In this document: piece after piece, positions 22,940-37,039 of the stretch
Position numbering within the stretch: position 1 is the first letter of the stretch
How the letters are laid out: each line of letters begins with the position of its first letter
NCBI RefSeq assembly: GCF_019925205.1
Contig: NC_083565.1
Span: 1,593,001 to 1,657,000 of the forward strand
DNA: 64,000 nucleotides
Direction: 5' to 3'
Source of the DNA: Metopolophium dirhodum
Lineage: Eukaryota > Arthropoda > Insecta > Hemiptera > Aphididae
Translations under genes and position numbers: made by a program
Notes under the pieces: model-generated
Told to the model about the DNA's origin: nothing
Databases searched by the model: none
What the model saw: the letters and a program-made list of their open reading frames with translations, nothing else

Positions 22940-25900
22940 TTATAACTGATTTAATGTTACGGGACAGTTATTAATGTCCATGACTTTTATTCTAAAACAT
23001 TGTATATTCTGCAACACAACCAGAGCTACTTCTTCGCGTCCCAATTCATTTAATTGATCAACCAATGTACCTGAGAAGTTAATTATTAAATGTTATATTA
23101 AGATGAAATTTGTAAATAGTTAGTTTTTGTGTATTTTCACCTATTGTTGGCTCAGGTTGAACTGTTGCCCATGTATCTATCAGTGCTAGAAAAGGACTAG
23201 TTGGTCCATTATCAAATAGTTGAACTTTTGAATCCAATCCAATGTTGAGAGCAAACAATGCCCAATCTCTTCCTAATGGGTGCACTGGATCAATGAGACG
23301 ACTTAATTCTTGGCGACACATGGTATTCAGTTCTGTTAGTGGTAAACTATCCGTACAAGATAACATGTTTTCCACCTTAATTGGATCATATTATGCGTGA
23401 ATATGATTCTTGCGAATAAACACATAATGTGACATATTATCAATGGAATAAATATTTACCTGGTCACATCCAAATGCGATTATGTCCAATACACATTCTT
23501 TTTTTCCAGTTAATGGATTAACAACAAATGATTTGAAATCTGATGTTTTCCGAACTGAATAGAATATATTATCAACGCCATAACCATGAGGCTGTAGGAT
23601 ATGTTCGGATAAATTTGAGGGACTGAGAAATTCTTTAATTACTTTCATTCCTGGACATGTTTCAATCAAAACCTATGGTTCATATTTATAATTTACTTTT
23701 TTAAATTTTGTTATTATAAATGCAATTGTACATTGACTGTATACAAATATTAAAAAATAAAATATTTTTACTAGATTAATGGAATGCAATATTTCTTCTA
23801 GAAAATAAAAACAGGTATAACTTGATGATTTAGAACCTCGAATTTTTATTTCAATACAACCATCTTGCTCTAGGGATACCATGCACTCTATATTGCTTAT
23901 ACATAATACAGTACCACCGTACCATTGATATAGGTAACTGTCCATATCTTCATAATAATTGTTTTGCAAGTATCGTAATTCAACCTGAAATTAATATTTA
24001 GACATTTATTAATATGGATAAGAAATATATTTGTTAAATATCAAGAATAAATCAATTTTCAATACCTGTATTCTAATAAAAATTGATGTTAAAAGTTCAA
24101 AAAATTGCGGTTGAGAACTAAGACGAATTCCTCCATAACAACAGTCAACGACATTATTACCCCAGGGTTTCCACAATGTTTCATCTTTTTCTCTTATGAT
24201 ATATGCTGGGAATTCATATTCAATGTCCCCATCATTATCATACTAAAATAATAGATTTAAAGTTTAAAGATACAAGTGAGAAATAAGATAATTGCAGTTG
24301 TAGTTGCAATATTTCATTAAAAGTACTATACTACTATGCTATTAAGTTGAAAATTAATAACAATTTATCATACTTGGACACATATTTTCATTGTTTCCAA
24401 TAGCTGAAGTACTGACATGGCATCATAATGAGGAAACATAATCTGAAAATCATTTGCTTGATACGAACCAGACATACGTGTTTGACTGATCAAAAAGTCT
24501 ACTGAAAACAGTGTACCAATTATACTTGATCCAAACCAATTTGGTGATATAACAATCAAATCTGGTTGTAATCCCGATTTTAAGAATAATACCTGAGAAA
24601 AATAATAAACAATCATTTTAATCTTTTAATCCTAATGAACATTGACAAACATACTTCACCAAGGTTTTGCAGCTGGATAAGTAATATATTTAAATGTTGA
24701 ATAGTAGCCAGTGGATTTACTTCAAGATGAATAGTATCACAGAATGTCTTCCAAGACAATACTGGAAACGGATTTGCAATTTTTCTTAGTTTAGGTAAAA
24801 AGTTCTGTACGGCTTCACAAAAACCACTCATTCGTGGAATGTTCTGCAATCATTTAATAAAATAAAGAAATTATAACATTCTCAATACATGTATAATTTC
24901 ATGACTAAAAATAAATAATACTGAAAAGATTAAATATCACGTTGAGAATACCTATATAACAACTCAAAGTAATAAATTATAGTGAAATTCCTAAAATAAT
25001 AAAATACAATAATTTGTGTATTTTTTGTAACACATGTATGTGCTATTAAAATTTAATTGCACACAGTGAAATTTCAAGAAGTGCACACCATTAATAATCA
25101 AAAATTGTTTAAAAAAAAAACTGTGCACTATTAAATATAATTTAAACCTCAATTCTTGTAACTGAAGACTTAGTGTTATAATAGTTTTCTCTAGGTGGGT
25201 CATCAAGTAATTTATAACCACCACGGGTGAAGAATGACAGCTTATTTAACCTGCCATTACTGTTTGCACCGCAAATGATATCACCTCGATAGTATCCCTG
25301 ATAGAAAACTTGAATTTAACCATTTTGTTTTATTAATTATGGTGTGCAAAACAACATTATGTAAATTGAATTATTATTCTATATTTTTTACTTTAATTAA
25401 CATTAAACTTGTTAGGAATACTTACAAAATGAAGTCGTTTTTTACTTATACTAATTGCTTCTTTAAAGTTCTTCACACTTAATGAATCAACTGCCATTAT
25501 ATTAAAAAGTACTAATTGTTCGTACATTTGAAATACATGTCCATACTCATCTTTCATAGTTTTAATTAATTGGTCAGGTTGCTGACATATCCTCTGGCCA
25601 TTGTGTGTAGCAACAATTATCACAGGCACTAAATGATTTGAAATACCATTCTTACCTACAAAAGATATTGTACTGATTTTAGTATAACTAAAAAGAATAT
25701 TTCTTATACTACAAACTTATTGGTTCTGTGGTTTGAAGTCTTGCTTGAACAAAACTAAGCCAATAACGTACAGTTTTCAAAATTTCTGTAGAAGAGTGTT
25801 GCTCATTATAAACAATAACAACCACTTTGTTTGGTGTATTTTGAATTACATGATGATAAGAATTATAGTATGTATCTTCCCCAGAGAAGTCCCAAAATGT

Positions 25901-27533
25901 GCATTCGTTAATACCCGATAATTTTTCCTAAAAATATATTAACATTACCATAATTGCTTGATGCTTTGATAAAAAAAAGAAGTGATCATGTTTTGTTTTA
26001 AACCTTTTGAACTGCTATACCCTTAGTACCATCATGTTTATAATAATTTGAAGTGTTTGTAGTATTATATTCTGTAAGACTCATCTCATTTCCATTAATG
26101 CACTGACCCTGAGACGTATTCGTTCCTATTTAAAATGTTTATGAGTGGTATTGTCATAAAATTATAATTGATTAGATGTGCACTTACTGTTGGTGTTAAT
26201 TGTTCTTAAAGTGTTTCGTGATTTGTCAAGAAGCATTGAAAACAGACCTAGTTTCATCAAACGTATAATTGATGACTTTCCAGCATTGGAATGTCCAAAA
26301 AACAACAAATTTGTGTTTTGTATGTATTCATGACTTATTAGTAGTTGTTGAATGTAATTTTCTCTTGCACTATTCTGATGTAATAAAAAAAAAAAATAAT
26401 AATAATAAATAATTTAAAAAAAAAAAAAAAAATTTGAAAGTGTAGGCTAACTAACAGTGTTCAATTTGGTAAATATTGATACTATTTCTTTTTGATTATT
26501 TTTTATAGCAGTTATTTCAGGTTTAATGTTGTCTGCACTACGTTGCTGAGGATCACTTCCTGCAATGCATAAATACCTAAAGCAATTTAAATGTACATTT
26601 TAATCAAATAATATTTATTAATATTGTCACAGAAGTAGAATGCTTACCTAACAATTTCGACATGTCCATATCTAGTAGCTATATGCAATGGATACAATCC
26701 TCTATCATTAGGGTACTCAAAACCATGACCCATATTTATTATTGTTTCCACAACATTTAACAAACCCTCTTGTACAGCAACATGAATAGGAGCATTACCT
26801 TCCTAATGTAAAAACTTATATTCATTTATTTTTTCTTAAAGTTATCGGAAAATGAATTTACATTATTAAAAATGTCTAAATTTCCGGGAGCATTGTGAAG
26901 TAAATATATCGCAACATTTTCATGTTTTTCTTTTATGGCAACCAGCAGCGGTGTATCCAGATTTTCATTAACTACGTCTGCTGTTCCACTGTGTTCCATT
27001 AATTTCATCACACATTCTAGGTAACCATAACGACATGCTATATGCATCGGTGTATCTCCATTCTGTAAACAGATACAAAAGTATAAGTTTTAAGTAATGA
27101 TCTCCAAAATTTGCACTTAGATTATCGTTATTACATGGTTTTGTTCGCAGGCAACTTGGGGCTGTCGGAACAATAGACTATTGATCACAGAAAGATTATC
27201 ATTTCTAGCGGCCAAATGCAGCGGAGTGTTTCCGTTTAAGTCTTTAGCGCACACACCTGTACCTCTGTCTAACAAAATGTCGACCACATGCTTAAAACCG
27301 CGGGCAGACGCCAAGTGCAGGGCGGTTTGTCCTTTCTAAACACATCATTATTGTCCATGCAATTAAGATAGTTATGACGACTTATAATGACCCACCATCA
27401 CCGTGGTAGGTTTAAGATAATTGACAAAGTTTACGTTATTTTCGGCGAAAATGTCCTGGTCACCACCGTTGCTGATCAGTGACTCGGCCAATTGTTCGTC
27501 AACTTCTTCCAGCGACTGTAGCAGCGACGACAT
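22940..27533 (-). CDS. Kinase-less DAPK1-like protein: ankyrin-ROC-COR-death domain
   Basis: Exons, in gene order: 27396-27533, 27135-27335, 26862-27062, 26648-26802, 26456-26576, 26188-26374, 26004-26125, 25717-25927, 25426-25655, 25148-25297, 24655-24843, 24374-24592, 24066-24242, 23772-23984, 23460-23672, 23141-23375, 22940-23070; 1030 residues. After a 46-residue acidic leader come about six ankyrin repeats (47-265; GQTALHLASARG, GNTPLHLAARND, GDTPMHIACRYG). The ROC GTPase-like domain has P-loop GHSNAGKSS (299-307), DFSG (388-391) and VATHNG (460-465). A COR-like region follows, then a death domain (about 920-1015, GRDWALFALNIGL). This order and length match human DAPK1 beyond its kinase and calmodulin segments. 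No kinase exon is seen upstream. The first ATG follows a plausible 5' UTR, so I favour a natural kinase-less form; a missed distant 5' part or a gene split is the alternative. Likely a scaffold in apoptosis or autophagy signalling (inference). Confidence 0.85.
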
Positions 27534-27897
27534 GGTTTTGACAGCTACCTAACCTATTCAATCGCTCACGAACTTTGATCACGAAATGTACGACATCATT
27601 ACGTGATGTCCATTCGACCACAAAAGTTGCACGCAAACACCGGACACATACCTAGGTATTGCATTTCCGCAAAAACAGTTCTACGAATTATAAATTACAA
27701 CAATGACGATATTAATATGTTTAAATTAACGTTCATCGTTTCCAAACCGTATTACCGATTATTTATTAATTAAATAACAAATTATTACTTATTATATTTA
27801 TTTTTGTAGATACGAGCATAATATTATTATCATACAGTTTATCTCTTTTCTATGGGTTCGACCATGATAATGAAAATATATTTTCCAATATTCTTTA

Positions 27898-28089
27898 TCA
27901 TGCCGTCTTAGAAGATGTCTTGCTACTATCTATAATTTTATTCTCTTCAATATTTTCAAACATTAATACCGATTGGCGATCGCCTTGGCTCAGTGGCGCC
28001 TTCATTTCGATCCACCTTGGCCCTTGGGAAGCCCGTAATTTTCCAGAATTAAATGAAGTGAACGTTGGTAATCCATAAAGTAAATACAA
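27898..28089 (-). other. Uncertain protein-like reading frame
   Basis: The last 50 codons of this frame (including RWIEMKAPLSQGDRQSVL and ENIEENKIID) have a mixed, hydrophilic composition unlike translated AT-rich noise, and a pyrimidine-rich tract lies upstream on the same strand. It could be a terminal exon of an unrecognised or decayed gene. I do not recognise the family, and no partner exon was found apart from the pseudoexon at about 28.97-29.08 kb, which belongs to a different gene. Confidence 0.15.
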
Positions 28090-28861
28090 CAGAAAAATAA
28101 AATTATAGAAAGCAAAACTTCAAAAAACAAAAAAAAACTGGAAATTATAGTTCCAGAATTGTTTTCATATAAAAAATAAAATGAACATAAAATATTATAC
28201 AGTATTTTCATTCTAGATAGTCGAAAGCCTGAAACTAGAATCACAGACAGACATAGTTTTATAGAAAGTGATAACGTAGACAGTTAAATCCCAGAAAAAT
28301 TAAATTCTGAAATTACCAGCTATATGCATAACGCATTAACGCATATAGGTAATAGGGAGCTAAAATAGGGCATAAAATAAAATAAAGTATGTAAATAAGG
28401 GGGATTAGGGGTCAAGGCACCCCCCCCCAAAAAAAAAAATTATTTTTTAAAATTATTCAATATTATTATAAATTGTAGTAAAGCTTCAGTCCCCCCCAAA
28501 TATTTGCGGCTATGTCTATAGTCTATACCTATGGCTATGTCAAAGTCAAACCCCTTAATAATGCTTCATTGTCCTTTTTATTTATTCATTCCAACATTCC
28601 AACATCACTAACTATATCAGTAACAACAGTAACATATAAATGATCTATCTTAACTAAATAATGTCAATTATTACAATATTTTAGAAAATTATATTACCTA
28701 TTATTTATAATAGTGGTACGAAAAATAAGAATGTCGGTAGGTATTAATTTATAAAAGACAAATTGTAAGTGATCAATAGTTTCAACTATTGAAAAATTAC
28801 TATAATATCATGTTTAAAGTTTAACTATTTTAATATTGTTGTGTGTGAAAACTACTAAAAA

Positions 28862-29080
28862 GCAGGTGGTCAACTAAATCGTACATAAATGTTTTCACTT
28901 TTAAAATATATTTGTTCGGTTTCTTCGTAAAAATTTGTATACAATCTCATTAAATTTTGCTTCTACATAGTACATCATACTGACCTCCATTTTACTAGCA
29001 ACATGACCAATTTAATTCTTAATTCCATCTAATAAACCACTACCACCACTTTCACCACCGCCAAATGCCAATATCGAATT
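28862..29080 (-). pseudogene. Decayed copy of exon 4 of the helical CaaX-tail gene
   Basis: This stretch matches 48135-48300 closely, covering both the 81-bp coding exon and about 100 bases of the following intron, so it arose by DNA duplication and not from mRNA. The reading runs GLLDGIKN, then a stop codon where the intact exon has Ser, then IGHVASKME. The acceptor AG of the parent exon is not retained, and extra Gly/Ser codons are inserted. The donor (GTCAGT) is intact. It lies about 19 kb from the parent exon, outside the parent gene. Confidence 0.75.
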
Positions 29081-29964
29081 TAGAAGAAATTGATGTATGG
29101 ATTTCAGTGTTGCCCCAACAACTCGTTCGAGAGGGGGGAACATTTTTTTTTGACGAACGGTGATAATTGGCGATTGTCATAGATGATACGTACTATAATA
29201 TAATAAATTAGCATTTGTCACTAGAACCCGGGTGGCCACTGGTTCAAAAAATGAAGCCAACCACAGCTTCACACCAAGCCACCAAAAAACATATTTATTC
29301 ATTTATTTATCTATTCACATAAATGGACTTAACTGACTATACTTCACCCGCTTTATTATTAATCATAATGCTTCGCGCAAACCTAAGGTGTTACCCGGCG
29401 TATAGTATAGGCAAAATAGGTACAATAGTCACATATTAAACTTTGCGGTGTGAAACGAAGATGGCGTTTGGATTGTTCGTACAAAAATGTGATCTCGCTA
29501 GTTATCTTATTGATCTATCTGCTAAAATAAAAATTTAACCTATTGGTATACCAATAATATTACTAAATAAAATCGTATTGTCTACCTAGGCTACAAAGTT
29601 GAACATTAATCAATTTTTATGTGAGGTGGCTGACTTGCTAGACACTCAAAAACAGTTTTCGATTTTTACACGCCGGGGTATCGTATCCAGCCTGTTTAGT
29701 TATCAAATTACACGGTTCATGACAGATAGCTAGACGTTCAAACTCGACTTTCAAAAATATCCTCTCCTTCGAAATGTGATCGACAAGGCGTTAAAACCTT
29801 ATCACAAATCCTTATCAACAAACTTCATCAAAAATGTCTTCGTTATCACCAACTTAAACTTTTGAGTTTTGACCGATCGTATAGTCATGCGATACTATAT
29901 TACGTTTCATCATCCAATGAAGTAGTTATTGGTGGGGGGGGGGGGGATTTAGCGGCGGTAGACC

Positions 29965-31100
29965 CCCCCCAGAAATTTTAGATTCTGAGTGGAGCGATTA
30001 TTTATTTATTATTATTTATTATTTATTATTTATACATTATTTCAGTGGCGTGTTTGTTTATTGTTTTTTTGTGTCTTTATATAAATTTAACTACTTTGTA
30101 CGATGTTAAATTTTGTGGATAGCTTCTGATAGAAAATTGAATCTAGAATCTTGAATCTACGGAAAATCAGTCTTAGACAAAACTGATACGGTTTTTTGGT
30201 GTAACTTCAAAACTAATAACCATAGATACTTAAGATTTTCAAAAATTGTTAATTTTATAATTTTCTATACATGGTATAAATTTTTAAATATTTTGACTCG
30301 TTTTGAGCTGTTTATAGACAGTTAAAATGTTAATATTTTTTTTTATAAATGTCAATAAAAAAATGTCGTTGGTTCAAAAACCTTGAAAATGTAATATAAG
30401 GTTCCTCGTAAGTTGTTATAATAGCAGTTAAAATATATTAAAGATATATAAGCACGGATTTTTTTACAAGCATTTAAAGTTCAAATGTTTACCAAATTCA
30501 TCAAAATCTCGAAAATTTGCAAATTATTTTATACTTAGTTAAAAATTTATAAAATGTTCAATTTCTATAGCTAAATATTGAAAATGTAGAACATAATTTC
30601 TTATAAGTTATAAGATATATTTAGTTCATTTTTCACTCTGTAACCAAAAAATATAACTATTTACTTTTATTTATTATAGGTAGAAAAACTTATGAGAAAT
30701 TTTGTATTACTTTTCAAATGTTAGATATAAAATGAAAAGTTTTTATTAATTTCTAACTGCAAAATAATTTGCCAATTATTTTCACAATTGAGGAATTTCA
30801 TGAAGATCCAAACTTCAGACTATCTCAGACTTCTCATTAAGACTATTGTGGATTTACACTAAACTTTTTTGACCAATTAAGAAATTATTTATAAAAAAAC
30901 TAAGAAAAATTGATAATATATCATGCTTATAGCCTATAATAATAGCTCGAAAAGAGTCTAAATGTTTTAAAGATGTTATCTTGTATGGAAAATGGTCATA
31001 AAAACATTTGTTAAACATTTTGAGTATCTACAGTTATTTGTAAGAGTAATTTTTTTTTCTGCTTTTAAATTTTAACAATTTCAAAATAAAGATTCACAAA
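29965..31100 (+). repeat. Long interspersed repeat copy with 'gagtggagcgat' core
   Basis: Begins near 'ttagattctgagtggagcga' (29979-29998), runs into ATTT simple repeats, then about 1 kb of AT-rich text with phrases such as 'gactcgttttgagctgttta' near 30300. The latter recur inverted near 57900-57950. It is the longest of four related copies seen. No coding capacity. Confidence 0.5.
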
Positions 31101-34100
31101 CTATTTTTTTAAATTATTTCAATATTACCCTAGGATTGGCCCGGGCTAAAATTAGGCACTTTTAATTAAATAAATAATAATTTGGTGAATTCTTATTTCT
31201 AAATTATTTATTCACGTGATGTTATTTTAAAATAATTTAATTAGTATACACAGAGGTTAAAAACATGGTCTAATTCGTCTCAAAACGTTTATTTTGAATA
31301 TAAGTATACATATACCATTGCAATATATTTGTTTATTAATTGTTGAAAAATACACTTGCGTATTTCTAACAGCCTAAAATTATATTTTATAATTTATGTA
31401 TTAGGTATATAAAAATATTATTAATATGCCTAATACATATGGTTGATACCAAAAAATAATATTCATCACCACATTTGTTATAAACTGTTTTCAAGTCTAT
31501 AGTATAATGTAAACCAAAATTGTAATGATTTTCAATTGAAAGTTGGAACTGCAGGATTCGTTGTATTTTGAAATGTATTTAGTTTAAATAAAATATTTAA
31601 TGCCATACTGTCATACTGATGATAATAATAATAATCTTAATTGTCTAATAGATCGTGTTCCACATATTATAAATAAGACGTAGTTAGATGTTCATTGAAC
31701 AACCCGTAGGTATAAACTAATAAACTAATATCTATTATATAATAATTATTGATTATTCATCAAACATAAACATACCGTGCACAACAGATATAATAAACGA
31801 ACAATTATTTACATTTAATAAAAATTAAGGTCATATTATTAGTTTAAAATAAATTCTGTGTAAGTACCTACTTACTTGTCATTTGCCATTTGGTATACCT
31901 ACCTAATATATTAATTAGGATACGACATCATGGAAAGTATTCGAGTTTATCTACACTTCAAACTTTATACTTATATTATGTTATAACTTATAAGTTATAA
32001 CTATAATTAGTAAAAATTAAAAAAAAAAAAAAATTACTTCAAATAGATGCTTAATGTAATAACAATTATTTGAAAAACTACTATAAAGTTTGTGTAATAT
32101 TGTTATATCGTACATATAATAACTAAATACTAAACAGTAAACACACAATAGGACAATACATAACATTAATTATGACACGCGTAATAAATTACGATTGTAA
32201 ATGTATAATGTAAAACTACTAACTATAGTTTAGGTACCGATGGCTACGATGAGCCCCTATACTGTTAATTCGACATGTCATCGTCGGATTAAAAAAATAA
32301 TATTTTATTGATATATTTGACCCGAATTAACTAGGCAAAACCCCCATAAAATGTTCCACGTAAGTTGAATTGTATAATATTTTGTTTCATACCTACACTA
32401 CAAGCTATCCCAAAAAATATATATGATAGGCACCATTATTATATATTTTATTGTCATTATTTTTAAATTTATATTTGTTTAAAATTTAAATAATATGTTG
32501 TATTTTTTGTCGTGTGAGGAAAGACTTATTATAACTCATTATTTCAGACTATATACTATATAATTTTAGGTACGACTTCAGTTATTCATTTGATTTTACA
32601 TAATAACTATCATAAGAGTAAGGTATTAATTAAAAAAATTAAAAATTATATCTACCTAATATAATACAATAAACTAATAACTACATTTATGTGTATAAAT
32701 CTATACAGTTGAATGCGCGCCGCGCAACACCAATATTTCCAAACTGCAAACTATATTTAGATGTATAACCTATTGAATATTATATTGTCGTTATAACATT
32801 ATAATATTAATTATTATTTAATTCATGTTAACAAAGTAATCACAATAATTGCGCAGCGATTATTTCGTTTCGTAGTTAAAAGTATGCACATCATAATAAT
32901 AAGTAAATTAACAAAAAGTTATAATATTATTAAAAGTATAATTTATATAGGTACGTATCTAAAATGTATTACAATATAAAATTAATATTTTTTTTAAAGA
33001 AATTAACATTTAAGGTATATATAGATAATAATAATGACCCCAATTTATTTGTGAATGTCTATCGAACGTGGATTCCCAATGTGTTCATCTCACTAAAAAT
33101 AAAAAAACAAATTGAAATTAGAAACAAAGAACCAAATTCCTTGAGGGTATTTTATCGTATCAATATGATTATTATAGTACGATGCAAAATACCGTTAACA
33201 AACGTCTAACTACTGCAATACCATTACCACCAGCTCTGCTTTGATAGATTTTGATTACTAGATTGGCGTATTTACGATGTACATATTATGTTTGTGTGAG
33301 GGAATTCTATATAATAAGTAACAACTTTATAAGCACCCATAAAAAGCTGATAATTCAACCCCCGAGTAAAATCGCTTATAATATTATGCAAGTACAAAAT
33401 ATATTGAAAATACCGTCGAAAATAACAGACACTGAAACTATTTGATTTATATTTTATAACACAGTTTTTGATTATTATTATATTTATTACATACTTTATT
33501 AGATCATCAGCATTATGATACCAAATATTTAAAAAAAAAAAAAATTTAGAAAATATATTGGAATATTATAAATCCCCTAGGGGGGTGAAAACACATACTT
33601 CCCTCCCCACCATAAATACGCCACCGTTAATAACAGATCACAGGTAACCAATATCATTTTAATATCGGGTTTCCGACGATAGTATGAAAAAACCAACAAC
33701 ATATGATTTCATGTAAAAAATAGCAAGCGTGTTAATCGTATATTATACCAAATAATGATTATAAGTAAACAAAAATATCACAACAATAATGTCTGTGGAC
33801 GATTATGCTTATAATATCATATCGTTTATTATCAGTGTACTCGACCGCTATTAGTTGTGCCTTTTGGCTTTTATACATTAAAATATTATATTATGAATCA
33901 TTATACAATATTGACGCGTTTCGGTACATTGTCGCCGTCATTTATCCGTGAGCGGTTGGTAATTGTAAAATACGGTACGGGTTATTTGAATTTTTTATAT
34001 GAATGTAAATTACACGGTGAACGACTAGAAATATATATAAGAATGCATAAAATCAAAAAAAAAATCAATAGTAAAACGTATATAATAATAATAATAATAG

Positions 34101-34951
34101 TAATAATTACGATAATATAAAATAAATCGTCGTGTATGGGACGTATAAAAAAAAAATGAATATTGAAAATCAAAAGTGCACCTTAAAATGAATACAATTT
34201 CCGATAAACATAAATTTAAGGGGTAAAAAGATACAATTATTACATTAAACGCGTGTGCCACTTAAAGTAATGCTCGTTTATATCATAAGTAGTAGGTAGA
34301 TGTGGAATATTATGTAGGTATCATAAATATGAGTAAAATTAAAATGATTTAGCAGGTAGCACGCTATAGCAGTTTTATAGCCAACTCGCTACTCCCACTA
34401 TACGCATATAATATGTAGTGATTAGTAGTTGATTGATTCCTGAAAAAAAGAAAAAACAGAAAAAACCAAAGATGAAATAGTTATATTAGCGTTTAAATAG
34501 AGTGTTAGGTGTTCCACAACATGTTCCATTAACAATATAATATATTATATCAACTCGATTGGAATTAAACAAACGTGTTAATAATATTATTATGTATTAT
34601 ATTGTTATGTACAATCGGTGTGTATTGTGTTATAAGGATGAACAATAAGTAGGTATGCAATGATTTTAATTTTAATTTTTGATATTAATAAACGTTTTTG
34701 TAAATATTTTCGTACAATAAAATTAGAAGTTATTACAAAACAACATTAAAAACAAAAAAAAAAATGTTTTTTTTTTAAGTTATAATTTTTTTTAATATTT
34801 TAATCATTTGAATGACAGCGTAGTACATTTTTAATTTTATGTTTTGACTTAAAATATTTTTCTGAAATTTTAAATGTATAAAATCGATTTATGAACTAAT
34901 AGTTAATTAGTTATATGAGTGTTTATGGACAAATTGTAAGTGGCACAATGA

Positions 34952-35281
34952 TACCCTGCATAATGTTGGTCCATTACACGGGCCATCATATCTTTGAGTA
35001 CTTCTAACTTGTTAACCATTAACTTCCCACTAATCTAGAAAGCTTTTTCGATTTTTATGCATTGACAGTTTCAGAAAAACATTCTGCTTCAGAATATGAA
35101 ATTAAAAATGTACTATACTGTCTTTGAAATAAGTAAAAATGACAACGATAAGAAATAGTAAAAATATGTTTTTTTCAATTGTTTTACAGTGGTATCAAAG
35201 TTAAAATTATGTGACAAAAATATTCCCAAAAACGTTAATACTTTTTGAGAAAATGCGTGTTGGCCTTTAGAAGAATCACCT
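34952..35281. repeat. Diverged relative of the 41.1-41.7 kb element
   Basis: The phrase 'attctgcttcagaatatgaa' followed by 'attaaaaatgta' (about 35081-35112) aligns with 'attctgcttaggaatatgaa' near 41522, and 'atagtaaaaatatgtttttt' aligns with text near 41592. Ends are not clear; this copy is older or truncated. Confidence 0.4.
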
Positions 35282-37039
35282 TGTAAACCTTTGTGTATGC
35301 ACTGTTATATGTTTAAATGATGTACATATATATATTATAACGTTATGTGTTAATTGTGTTATAGCTTATTTAAGTATTGCGGTCTACTCCAGCGGGTAAT
35401 GAATAATGACACATCATCAAACGCGTACAATGTATTTTTAATGAACATTATTTAGCATATTAAGTGTATATACTATATATATATATATATAAGTACATTC
35501 TATGTCTTTAACTGTTGTATTGTGTTTTTGTATGTATGTGTCCAAAGTACAAAATAATAATACTTGTGTAATTATATATGATTGTTGTTAGTTGAAAACG
35601 GTTTGATAAAAACTGATTGATCACAAAAACGGATTTTTTTTTCAAGCAATTCCCATAATACCATTATAACGTCATAGGATTTAGTAAAATGACGATTTAA
35701 TTGCTAAAAATCAAGACTGTTCATTTAATGCACTAAAAAAAACCATGAAATTAACATTCATTTATGCACTTAATAAACGGGGAAGTAAAGTCAAAAATTC
35801 CAAAATACTCGAAATTCTGCTAAATCAACCTAACAAATTAGATTTACAATTTATTATTGTATTTATGGCATGAACGTTTTTAGTAAATAAAACATAAAAA
35901 AATTACTCATGCCTAACTGTATGGATTATTTTAATCTACGGAAATGATCGTCATGAAATCTAATAAATGGGTAGATAATAGCTATAGAATCCATAAAAAA
36001 ATGAATCAATTTATATTAAAACATTATATTATATTTCATTAGGTACATTATCTATAATATATAGTTATTGTATATTGATGTACAACGCCAAATTAAAATT
36101 TTTACTCCAAGCATGGATTAAAAACTGGGTACACGCATTGTACATGCACATACAACGTCTACGACGGGTGCAAATAGGTAAAATTAAATTCATATTTCAA
36201 GTGGTAATTCCTTGATAGTCGAATTTGTATCTCACGCTCATTTCGAATTCTCGTTGAAATTTATCGATACTTAAAAGCAACAAATCCACAGCCCTGGTTA
36301 CAACTTAATATTTTGTCTCGGAGTATTATAGGTAGGTACTAAGTCTCAAGTTCAACTAAATTTCTATTGCATTGAGTCGTCATTAAAACATATATAAAAT
36401 AATATAGAATATAGATGATCGAAATGAGAATTTTAGTCTAAGCGGGTTTTAGTTATTATATTATACCGAATTGTATGTCCGTTATTGCAAACTTGTAGCT
36501 GCACCGTTTTAGGCATAGATGATATTTTTATATTATAATAATATTATCTATGGTTTTAGGTCATACTATACAATTTTGCAGCAATAATATAGTCAATGTG
36601 GATTTCGTTTAAAAGGGCAAAAATCATTTTGGACGGTGAAAATTGTTTTTATATTATATACTTATATAAACGGAAAACTATATAGGTATATATAATATTA
36701 ACACTGCAATATGCGTATGCATCATAATTACTGTTATATTGTATGCATATACAAAACGAATACTTTTTGGACGCGATTAAAAATGTGATTATGTGTTATA
36801 ATATTATATTATTATTATATACTACTATACACTGCCACCATACAAAATCCACGCATGGCATGCGTTTTATACACGCATCATCCGCAATCGTTCCGATTAT
36901 GAGTGAAAAATCAAAAATCAAAAAATAATAAAAAATAAACAAACGTTCAACCGATAAAGATTATCCTTACTGGCAATAATATACATCGACAGTGTGTGTA
37001 GACTGTGCGTACACGGGTTTTGTGTGAGAATTTTTTTTC

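Larger units (their letters stand above)
29081..37039. other. Long gene-free interval rich in repeats
   Basis: Eight kilobases without a supportable gene. Contents seen: a G run and hAT-end-like text near 29930-29970, a long copy of the 'gagtggagcgatg' repeat (29965-31100), AT microsatellite DNA near 35474-35490, an (AAT)n run near 34080-34100, and a diverged transposon copy near 34952-35281. Other small frames here show AT-rich composition without family signatures. Confidence 0.5.

Noticed and set aside
35474..35490. AT dinucleotide run, also near 52857-52875
   Set aside because: Ordinary microsatellite DNA in an AT-rich genome.
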